Shown here: positions 56,701 to 64,000 of the stretch, piece after piece
Layout: every line of letters begins with the position of its first letter
Position numbering within the stretch: position 1 is the first letter of the stretch
From: Bagarius yarrelli
Lineage: Eukaryota; Chordata; Actinopteri; Siluriformes; Sisoridae
Direction of reading: 5' to 3'
Assembly (NCBI GenBank): GCA_005784505.1
Contig: VCAZ01000001.1
Span: 7,027,597-7,091,596, forward strand
DNA: 64,000 nucleotides
Notes under the pieces: generated by a model
Databases searched by the model: none
Seen by the model: only the letters and a program-made list of their open reading frames with translations
What the model was told of the DNA's origin: nothing
Program-made: the position numbers and the translations under genes

Positions 56701-57813
56701 GTAATTGTAACTGTAATTTTAATTAAAGGGGAAGTGATGGCTTAAGCGCTAGGTTGTTAATTGGAGGACAAGGAAGACTAGGATTCAAGCCCCACCACTG
56801 CCAGTCAGCCACTGTTGGGTCCTTGAGCAAGACCCTTAACCCTTCCTGCTCCAGGGATGAGGTAACTGACCGCAACTTTCTAAGATGGGCAGGATAGAAC
56901 TTTCTAAGATATGCGAAGAAACAAATTTCGCTGTGCTGTAGTGTCTATGTGACAAATAAAGTAAAAGCACTTGATTTAGCATTAAGACTTCTCTATACTG
57001 GAACTAAAATACTCAACACTGTTCCATGAAGACATCGGCATTTAGTGTGGACAAATTTGAGTGTCCTGCACGGAGTCCTGACTCTGACTCAACCCCACTG
57101 AACACCTTTAGGATGAACTGGAAAGCAGATATCCCCAAATATTAACAATACAGTTAAGGCTGAATATTCAACCTCCACTTCTAGGCATTCCCAAAAGTGT
57201 GGAGGTTTTTCAACCAGTAAAAATAAGATTAATCTGGGGCATATATGAATGTAAGGGCCAGGTGTCCAAATCAAAAAAAAGTTGGACTGAAAGGAACGTT
57301 TGTATAATCGGTACAAACACTTACATGTTGTTGTAGGAACTGGCACAGTGGTAGTGTGTTCCTGAGTTGAGAGTTCTTTGCTGGCGATGTTAGTAGTCTT
57401 CTCTGTATTTTCTGGAGCTTTGGTAGTGGTGGTAGCACTTTCTGGATCAGTGATTGGAACGCCAGTTTTTTGAGGAAGTTTAGTTGTGGTAGCTTCTGGA
57501 GCAGTGGTGTCAGTTTTTGGGTCAATGATGTGAGAACCAGTAGTGTGCTGTGGAGTAGTAGAGTCTACACTTTCGAATAAATCCTTGTTGGTAGTTAAAG
57601 TTAAAGCCGCGGTGGTGCTGTCTTTTTTAGTCGGAAGTTGAGTGGTGGAAATGGAATTTGTAGTGTGTAAAGAAGGGACTGTGGAAATTATTAGTTGACT
57701 CGATGTTGGTCCTGCTGTAGTGCTGTCAGTAGATGGCGCTGGTAAAGCTCCTGTGACAATTTCAGCTTGTGCGCTGTTGGTTACCTCAGCATAGCTACAT
57801 TGGAGAAGAGAAC
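53549..57813 (-). CDS. podxl: Podocalyxin, 5'-partial, seven coding exons
   Basis: Exons in transcript order: 57813-57325, 56378-56125, 56030-56004, 54606-54489, 54394-54351, 54258-54136, 53743-53549. All seven agree in phase and give about 416 residues to the stop. Podocalyxin is a CD34-family sialomucin of the apical membrane of podocytes, endothelium and blood cells. Its glycans repel neighbouring surfaces, and its tail binds ezrin and NHERF proteins. Seen here: a Ser/Thr/Pro-rich mucin region of about 245 residues; a short domain with a Cys pair (ICAQLMG...TINC); N-glycosylation sites NRT, NTT, NKS; one hydrophobic segment (IAIMASCGALALFLIAFAVY); and a tail with TEELQTVENGYHDNPTLEVM and a terminal EEEDTHL, nearly identical to mammals. 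Exon 1 is missing: the first exon here opens at an acceptor in phase 1 with SLLQCSYA, the likely end of the signal peptide. Confidence 0.95.
54136..54258 (-). CDS. podxl: podxl transmembrane exon
   Basis: 123 nt, phase 0 to 0. Encodes HSEKIHMTS, a hydrophobic stretch of about 21 residues, and the stop-transfer and ezrin-binding start CHRLSYRKNQ. Donor GTAACA, acceptor TGTAAAG. Confidence 0.95.
54351..54394 (-). CDS. podxl: podxl juxtamembrane exon
   Basis: 44 nt, phase 1 to 0, encoding VDPLVEVNKSTDFE with the glycosylation site NKS. Acceptor CGTTTAG, donor GTAAGA. Confidence 0.9.
54489..54606 (-). CDS. podxl: podxl Cys-containing extracellular exon
   Basis: 118 nt, phase 0 to 1, encoding DKLERICAQLMGLINTTINC and NMVGKEINGDYQFSSITLK. 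It aligns by eye with the mammalian segment around EKLISLICRAVKATFNPAQ and DKCG, keeping both Cys. Confidence 0.93.
54785..55222. mobile_element. Dispersed repeat of unknown class in a podxl intron
   Basis: Bounded by 'ggtggcgccctagg' on the left and 'gcgccctaggcaactgccta' followed by 'tgtcgcctatgcca' on the right. I have seen this text as a fish interspersed repeat but cannot name it. It directly abuts the SINE at 55,225. Confidence 0.5.
55225..55560 (+). mobile_element. tRNA-derived SINE, third family, in a podxl intron
   Basis: Plus orientation, antisense to podxl. B-box 'gggctcgaatccc', then 'tgtggagtttgcatgttctc', 'ccgggttctccggtttcctc', 'gtgatggactggtgacctat', and a tail 'gaatgaataaata'. 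This is one of the most widespread fish SINE types. The head before the B-box is truncated at its junction with the repeat on the left. Confidence 0.8.
55565..55990 (-). other. podxl intron, AT-rich, nothing recognised
   Basis: Unique-looking AT-rich sequence between the SINE and the 27-nt exon. Confidence 0.6.
56004..56030 (-). CDS. podxl: podxl 27-nt microexon
   Basis: 27 nt, phase 0 to 0, encoding RTIAAISTG, between TTCCTGCAG and GTAAGA. It joins a preceding codon for Asn to form the N-glycosylation site NRT, in the same relative place as the NLT of mammalian podocalyxin. The strong splice sites and frame support it in spite of its size. Confidence 0.88.
56125..56378 (-). CDS. podxl: podxl second mucin exon with (ACA)n
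   Basis: 254 nt, phase 1 to 0, acceptor CTTTCATCAG, donor GTAATG. In the frame forced by both neighbours it encodes a segment with ETSHTTTPVLPTSSAIITTV, then a Thr tract (ATTTKTATTTRTTTTMAATT...) built on ACA triplets, and ends KQKMFN. The triplet tract is a coding microsatellite, so the number of O-glycosylation sites is likely to vary between alleles. A second long open frame, rich in Asn, exists but does not fit the exon phases. Confidence 0.82.
56735..56968 (+). mobile_element. SINE subfamily B in a podxl intron
   Basis: Plus orientation: head 'aagtgatggcttaagcgcta', B-box 'ggattcaagccccacc', core 'gccactgttgggtccttgag', B tail with 'agatatgcgaagaaacaaat' and 'gtgacaaataaagt'. The 'gcgctgtatcat' part of the tail is deleted in this copy. 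Confidence 0.8.
57035..57285 (+). mobile_element. Tc1-like transposon 3' fragment in a podxl intron
   Basis: 'gtcctgcacggagtcctgac', 'ccactgaacacctttaggat' and 'gaactggaaagcagata' correspond to the region around the last catalytic residue of a fish Tc1-like transposase (LTQPH.TPLG.TGK in broken form), followed by 'ggccaggtgtccaaat' at the end. It lies just inside the intron, 40 bp from the mucin exon donor, and the open frame of that exon runs on into its antisense strand by chance. Confidence 0.75.
57325..57813 (-). CDS. podxl: podxl first mucin exon
   Basis: 489 nt, phase 1 to 1, acceptor CTTTCTATAG, donor GTAAGT. It begins SLLQCSYAEVTNSAQAEI (likely end of the signal peptide) and continues Ser/Thr/Pro-rich. 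It holds a weak internal repeat: IIDPKTDTTAPEATTTKLPQ followed by ITDPESATTTTKAPENTEKT. An in-frame ATG at 57,841 would allow a start without exon 1 (MLTCAMLSIGSLLQ), but the acceptor inside that stretch and the split signal peptide of the family argue for a separate upstream exon. Confidence 0.88.
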
Positions 57814-57844
57814 CTATAGAAAGCATTGCACACGTTAACATGAC

Positions 57845-58915
57845 TTGCTATATGGTTGCTTGGTCTGGTTATTATTTCTGTAGGTTTTTTTTTAGTGATG
57901 GAAAGACTTATAGCTGCTGTAAAGTTATTGTTAGGATGAATAAACCAATTATGTTTAATGTAACTACAATTAGAGAAAACCTATAGTGCATCTCCAACAC
58001 GCTGGCCACTGAAGCCACACAAAAACCACACATCTGTCGCCATTATTTTATATGTAGGCTTTGCATACAAACAGCCACTCCCCATGTATAAAATCCCAAT
58101 TAGTGATAAGGGTATGAAGTCTTAACTAGTCTTTTTGTTATGATAGAATGCTAATTTAATTAGCATTTACTGTACTAGATAAGAAATAAAAATGCTTCAG
58201 GATATTCTATTACTGGAAAATATTCGCCTGTGAGGTGAAAGCAGTTATATAATTATATATTTGCACATATTCAATTTTTGATCTATAACCGGGTGCCTAC
58301 TGAAAATGTTATAAATGTTATTTAGGCTAAGGAGAACCTAAAGTTGGCTGCACTATTAATTTATAATAAAAGTTGTGCCGGGTATGTGAGCTATTTCATT
58401 TTAAGTTAGTAAAGCTTTTTATAGTAAAGTAGGTAAATAATCGAGAATTAATTAATTAATCTGTTGAAATCATCCTTTTCTATTTCTAGACTCCATTTAG
58501 TCTTTATATTCATTATATCATACTGTTCAATTAGTTATTGAGCTTGATCAAAATTTAGATAACTTAAATTTGTAATATTTTATTTGAGTTTTAAGAATAC
58601 CAGAGGGCTTTAGAATAAAAATGTGGATGCTTGGGGTTAAGAGACTTTACCTCTTTTTACACCTAAAACTTTTCCTTTTCTGTTCAATTATTTGAACCTC
58701 TACTTCATAAACACATTATCAGGGTTGGGTAACCCATGTTAACTTTGTTCTGCCTGTTTTCCAGCTGCTCTTTCCCTACACACTGCTGATTATCTGGTTC
58801 AGGTGTGTTCAGTCAACCAGAAGCTGGAAGATTTGATTTCGGATAAGGGTGGACTGAGGAAAGACCTGGTGATTTGGTATCTCCTACCCTCTGAGCACTG
58901 CGTTCTCTTTCCGTT
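57845..58915. other. podxl first intron or 5' flank, AT-rich
   Basis: No exon, repeat or RNA recognised. Confidence 0.5.
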
Positions 58916-58919
58916 CAGG

Positions 58920-59115
58920 CAGGGGTGAGAAATCTTGGTCCTGGAGGGCTATAAATGTCCTGCAGAGTTTAACTCCAACCCAATCAAACACATCTAAACC
59001 AACTAATCCAGGTCTTGCTAGGTATACTTAAAACTTACAGGTAAGTGTATTGAGGCAAGTTGGAGCTAAACTTTGAAGAACACTGACCTTCCAGGACCAA
59101 GATTGCCCACCGCTG
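58920..59115. mobile_element. Palindromic hAT-like MITE
   Basis: 196 bp. The left end reads CAGGGGTGAGAAATCTTGGT and the right end, reversed, CAGCGGTGGGCAATCTTGGT; both continue CCTGGA. It is a good inverted repeat of about 26 bp with few mismatches. The interior 'gtttaactccaacccaatca' and 'ggcaagttggagctaaactt' are also inverted. The flanking 8 bases (CGTTCAGG, TGTTAATA) do not form a clear target duplication. Confidence 0.75.
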
Positions 59116-59119
59116 TGTT

Positions 59120-59950
59120 AATAGTAAATATGAACAGCTTCATATTTCCCTGACTGAAATTTTGATGTTTAAATTCCTTTTTTAAAAAAAAATATAATTC
59201 ATCTGTTTAGTTCAGAGGCTTTGCCTCACTGGGAAGTGTCCCTATTTATAGTTCACAGCACAGAATGAGCGAAACAATAAGCTAGGAAGTTACACACCTA
59301 CTCTTAAAGAAGAGGACTGAACAATGGTGGGCAGCCCCAGGAGACCGAGATGAATGTCATTTCCTTGACATGACTTAAAGCTGCACGTATGCAGACATTG
59401 TGTAGACATCTATCATCTACCAGGCTTTACGTGTATAAAACCAGCACAAGAATATACTATATACTGTATATGGTAAATAAAACACTAGTTTTTAAAGGTT
59501 TAATAGATTTGCACCCTTTTTAAGTCTAGTGGAATGTCTCCAGTTTGTCTTGTATTAATTTTAGGGCTGTAGGTTTGAGAGAAACTGGAAAGAAAACTAG
59601 CAGCTTAAAATTAATATATTGAGATTTTTTTTTTCCTGTCATAGGAACGCTAGATCTGTCATGATTAGAAAGGGATAATTGTGCATACCAGTTTAATGAT
59701 CATTTTTTTTGTTGTTTATCAGACGTACCACAGAAATCTGATGACATAAACCATGTTACATTATCACTTCACTGAAGCTGAATATTTTTCAGTCATAACA
59801 CATCCCCCGATGTGTATTTTTTTCCATTTTAATTAAAATATTTTCACCTATTTTACTTTAATGCACTGGAAAGGGAATTATATATATTGTGTGTATATAT
59901 ATCAACATGAGTATATAGATCATCTTAATAGAAAGAAACTCTTTCACGGA
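59120..59950. other. Right flank, nothing recognised
   Basis: AT-rich sequence without a supported feature. Confidence 0.5.
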
Positions 59951-59954
59951 GATG

Positions 59955-60143
59955 TTTCTTACATTTACAGCATTTGGCAGCCGCCCTTATCCAGAGCGAC
60001 TTACATTTATCTCTTTTATACAACTGAGCAATTAGGGGGTTAAGGGCCTTGCTCAGGGGCCCATCATTGGTGGAGCTCGGAATCAATCCCACAATCTTCG
60101 GGTTGGCAGTCCAACACCTTAACCACGAGCCACCACTTCCTCA
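59955..60143 (-). mobile_element. SINE subfamily A, well preserved
   Basis: Reverse copy with tail 'gcatttggcagccgccctta' and 'tccagagcgact', core 'aactgagcaattagggggtt' and 'gctcaggggcccat', B-box complement 'ggaatcaatccc', and head 'cacgagccaccact'. It touches the hairpin MITE on its right. Confidence 0.85.
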
Positions 60144-60260
60144 TATCAAAAAGTTTCAAGACATGCCAACAGATGGCTGCATGCAAGGCTGTGCTCTCTC
60201 TGTGACTGTGCGTGCAGCCTTTTGCTGCCATCTGTTGGCGTGTCTTGAAACTTTTTGATA
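60144..60260. mobile_element. Mariner-type hairpin MITE flanked by TA
   Basis: A 113-bp element (60,146-60,258) between TA dinucleotides. The outer arms of 32 bp (beginning TCAAAAAGTTTCAAGACA) are inverted copies with a single mismatch, and pairing continues with small bulges into 'gcaaggctg' and 'cagcctttgc'. The TA flanks fit a Tc1/mariner target duplication. No coding capacity. Confidence 0.85.
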
Positions 60261-60264
60261 CCCC

Positions 60265-62395
60265 TTTTACTTGCATTATTTCACTATATAAAATAAGTGT
60301 ATTACAAATATTTGGTGTTTTAACCAGAAATGTATAATCCTTGATATAACCTAATGAAAACATAGAATGTGTCAATCCTAAAAAAATATTTGCAAACGGT
60401 AAGTGTCATGTCATCTGAACTACACCGAACTTTGCTTGCATTTAACTGTCCTGTTTTGGGTAACAAACAGCAAAGTAAAGTTAAGAGACATTTTTTTTGT
60501 AATGTTTTATCAACACATCCCATAAAGGTTGTATTGGTAAGCTTTGATTTGCATACAAAACTCAAGATATTGAGGACTCACATATGGATTATTTATTATT
60601 ATTGCATGTTTGTACTCCTATAATTGAGTTGACAATAATTGAAAAATATATTGTTGGTCATTAAGTCAGTATTTATTTGTATAGTCTGTAGGATGAGATA
60701 TTTAGTCTGTAGGATGTGATGTCTGTGGTTTGCTGAGGATAAATCTCTTTATTTTAAAACTATAAAAAGTAAAATTAAAATCAATTTAGTTTCTGTGCCG
60801 CCTTAAACATGTCCATTTGACCAATAGCTAAACAGTTTCCAAAGACGTTTAACATCTCCGCTCAGCAGTCCTGATCACCGCACTGGGATTAAGTGTGACA
60901 GCTGTTCTTTAATCTCATGTCTCTCACACATCTTCCTTTAGTTTTTTAAGTGTTTTTAAGTGTTGCCTCTAATTACCCTCCCACACTATTCGCTTACAGA
61001 CCTGCTGATTGTGACACAGTGTAGCGCCTTGTCCCAGTGTCCTCTTATCTGATAATAAAGTGTCTCTGAGGAAACTCAGGTGGGTTAATTTTAGTTCCAC
61101 CTGCTTTCTCACTTTGTTCTCTGCTTTTCTGTGCTAAACACACTTATTCTACTTCGACACTTGTAGGTCATCCCTCACCCTGATAACTGGATCTCAGGAA
61201 CAGCCCCAGTGACTGAAGTCTGCAGATAGGAAAGACAGGAAACAGATGCACTGACCTTGTTTTTATTTTTACTCTTAAGCGCTCTGCTGCTTTTCCTGGG
61301 GATACAAACTCCCACATAGCTAATAGTAGAAAACTTTTTAAATGTGGTGGCTTTGTCACAAAAGGGCTAAGAAATATAGCATATTTATAATATTTAGGCT
61401 ACGATAAATATCCTGATATAGTAATGCTTCATACCACAGGTACTTTCTTACTTTCTTTTTTTGTTATTTCTATCTATCTTCATTTCTACCTTATTAATGT
61501 GTTTATTTTTTAAACTAGTGTTGTTAAAAATCATATATTAGCACAGCATTGTTACATTTTTATTCTTTCATTAATTAAAAAAATCCTCTCTGGTTTTAAA
61601 TCATGATTATTTTTGTAGTATAGTATTTGTAGTATACACAGTAAAATTCTTTACTTGGGAATATTAATATTTTCTATAAATGTATTAGCAATAAATATTT
61701 TATAAGGTGTGTTTTATCATTATAATTGTTAAGAATGTTTTTGATGTATTATTAGTATTAAATAATAACGTTTTGCGCAAATTAAAATAAACGTTTTATT
61801 GTTAACTCATTTTTAGATCTTTTGGGGTCCTTTTTTGGGTCCTTTCTGGTGTTTTTCTCTTTTTTTACTAAGTACAATATTTACTGTATTTTAATGTAAT
61901 GTTATGTTTTTATTTATTTTGTATATTTGTAGACATTACTTTTTTTTACATTATTTTTTTATTAAAAATGTTATTTATATTTTTATTCATTATATTAATA
62001 TTATATTATATATATTATATTATATTATATATTAACTTGCAGGAACGTTATATTTAAATATATTTATATTTACATATAATATTTTTGTTTTTGTTTTCTA
62101 AAACGTCTAATTTTCCTTCTCAGGTTTATCCTGCTGCTGATGATGTCTGATGGGTATTTCTTTTGTAAATATCTTTAACATCATCATGAAGTTTAAAATG
62201 TGTTCAGGTGGCTAAAAATAATTTCACCCTCATAAAAATGATTATGTCATAGGTTCAGTCTAATTTCTGTCTTGTGTAAACCATACAGTGCTTTGTTAAA
62301 GCCAAAAGAGATGGACAGTCGGATGTTAGGGCGGAGACCTGCTGAGTGGTTTATGTTCCTGCTGCTGGTTCGTTTGTAAAAATAACAACAAAGCC
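60265..62395. other. Right flank, AT-rich, no gene
   Basis: Strongly AT-rich, with a palindromic TATATTA patch near 61,992-62,034. No feature supported. Confidence 0.5.
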
Positions 62396-62399
62396 ATAA

Positions 62400-62452
62400 A
62401 ACACACACACACACCGACACACACACCGACACACACAGACACACACAGAAAC
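62400..62452. repeat. Interrupted (AC)n microsatellite
   Basis: ACAC units interrupted by CGAC and AGAC. The antisense Cys/Val-rich open frame is repeat-encoded. Confidence 0.9.
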
Positions 62453-62889
62453 AGATAAAAGGGTTTTTGATTAAAGGTAACACAACACAATTAACAATTA
62501 ATTATACTGTGTAAAACATTATCATTTTTAACTTTATAGCTTAACTGCTTTTATTTTTTAATTGTCCGTGTAAATGTTATTTTAATAATTTGTTCCCAGA
62601 ATTCATATTTTTCCTACGGTTGCTTCTATGATCCCTAAGGATGTTTTTTTCAATGCGGAATAAGGACTTGTGGTTCTGTCTAATTGTAAAATGATCTATC
62701 CTACAGTTGATATTGTAGGCCTGACTGCGAGTGTGTATGTGTTTTATTGATTGTGAACATTTACTACAGACGTCGATGTCAGCCACAACACAATCTTTCA
62801 CTCTATAAACTCCAAAGCTTGTAACTTGTATTAGACCAAGTGAAAGTCCTGTCTTAGGATCACACTTTTATCTCCTTGTATTGTCTAAC

Positions 62890-63080
62890 TCCAGGCTCCC
62901 TGCTGTGATCTGAGGTCCTCTTTCTCCCAGCCATCTTCCTAACACTTCTCCCTTCCCCATCCTTCGTCCAGCAATGGTGTCCTATTCGGGCTAATTGAAG
63001 AGGCCTGTAGGGAGGGGAATTCCTTTATGGGGCTGAGTCACAGCTCAGCTCTTTTACCGAAGGGAGGAGGAACAGGAGAA
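62890..63080. promoter_or_regulatory. Candidate regulatory element near podxl
   Basis: A GC-richer block in AT-rich DNA. It holds a perfect kappaB-type GGGGAATTCC (63,014-63,023), overlapped by a one-mismatch CArG-like CCTTTATGGG (63,022-63,031), and an AP-1 site TGAGTCA (63,034-63,040), all within 27 bp. No exon is visible. It could be a podxl intron 1 enhancer, but this is inference. Confidence 0.35.
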
Positions 63081-63084
63081 GACG

Positions 63085-64000
63085 CTTGTGAATGTAAAGA
63101 TATTTGGCAGGAATAATAGGATGGCAGGAGGGTGTGAAGAAGGTTGGAACAGGTCTGGATGGGGTCGCAGGCTGTTTGTGTGCTTAACTTGGAGCACATT
63201 CCTTACCCCACACATACATGAGCCCCATCATTAGGATTTTTTCTTTTTTATTTCTAGTATTTTTGTGTATATAAAAGCAGGTCTTTTATTGCTCCTCTTG
63301 CTACAGGAGTTAGGAATTTTGTTGTTTATGAAGCTGTTTGTTGTGCCAGTCTCAGGAGTGATTAATAATAAGTTCGGCTCCACTGCAGGAATTTGATAAG
63401 AGATAAGTGATTTCAGCACCACCACGTATATGCTTTTTTTTCTACGTTTACTGTGATGTAGTCAGTCAGAAAAGACACCATTTAAACATTACAAAGTCAA
63501 TCAGCACAGCGTAAAAAACACCACACACACTTCATACATCAGCAAGTCCTTCTTTCTTTATATTTATTTTATGCTGTTGGTGATCTAGTAAGTATAAATA
63601 GTTTTGTCATCATCCTTTCTTTTTTTATTTCTATTTACTTTGAATAAATAAAAAAAACCTAAAAACTGGTGACTCCTTTCTTAAACAACTATATTTTATC
63701 TCATTGTGAAATCGTGACCTTCGGCTCGTTGCCTACAGAAGTTGGAAAAGCAGAATATAGCCCGCTGCCACACCTTTAATGGAAAAAGGGGGTTGTTGAT
63801 AGACAACTTTCCCATCTATTGTTCTGTATTTTTACAAGGTTTTAAACTGGACAGTCCTGCCAAGAGGCTTTCATAACAAACCTTCAGTCGTTGGAACTGT
63901 TTGTAGTTTAACTCTGTACGAACATTAAGATATAGTGAAGATTTATAGCAGATTTCCTGGAATCCTGACTGATCCTGATTTTCCCACTCTTCCAAAGTCC
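63085..64000. other. Right edge, nothing recognised
   Basis: AT-rich end of the window. I could not find a podxl exon 1 (signal peptide ending in phase 1 at a GT donor) on the minus strand here. Confidence 0.45.

Noticed and set aside
57089..57324. C-terminal part of the 250-codon podxl open frame
   Set aside because: It lies past a perfect GTAAGT donor and runs into an antisense Tc1-like fragment. The downstream exons fit only if splicing occurs at 57,325.

Overview
This is nuclear DNA from a ray-finned fish (teleost). The evidence is two split vertebrate genes with GT-AG introns, AT-rich intergenic sequence, abundant microsatellites, and many teleost-type repeats (Tc1-like and hAT DNA transposons, tRNA-derived SINEs, a truncated LINE). 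The repeat mix is compatible with an otophysan fish such as a catfish, characin or cyprinid, but I cannot fix the species.

Layout. Positions 1 to about 25,350 hold no protein-coding gene I can support. This part is dead transposons, SINEs, microsatellites, a 600-base polypurine tract (12,050-12,635) and a 76-bp tandem array of 13 units (24,065-25,065). An isolated CpG-rich, promoter-like block lies at 25,370-26,130. It has no recognisable coding gene attached, and it may start a non-coding transcript running leftwards on the minus strand.

The main gene is muskelin (mkln1), plus strand. Its 18 coding exons run from the ATG at 30,566 to the stop at 50,352, and all phases agree, giving a complete 729-residue protein. 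The 3' UTR ends near a poly(A) signal at 52,116. Muskelin is a discoidin/LisH/CTLH/kelch protein of the GID/CTLH E3 ubiquitin ligase complex.

Podocalyxin (podxl) lies tail to tail with it on the minus strand. Seven coding exons (57,813 down to 53,549) encode a Ser/Thr-rich mucin region, a short juxtamembrane domain, one transmembrane segment and the conserved cytoplasmic tail ending in the PDZ ligand DTHL. Exon 1, with the start of the signal peptide, is not identified and probably lies beyond the right edge or in the long first intron (57,814 onward). The same convergent MKLN1-PODXL pair exists in human 7q32, so synteny supports both calls.

The most notable non-gene structures are: two hAT elements with recognisable 8-bp target-site duplications; a nearly perfect hairpin MITE flanked by TA; a fragment of the mkln1 promoter that appears copied into mkln1 intron 1 and has lost most of its CpGs; a composite GATA minisatellite; two SINE subfamilies that share a core but differ in tail; a polythreonine (ACA)n tract inside a podxl exon; and the orphan CpG island. 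I found no evidence for a wholly new gene system.
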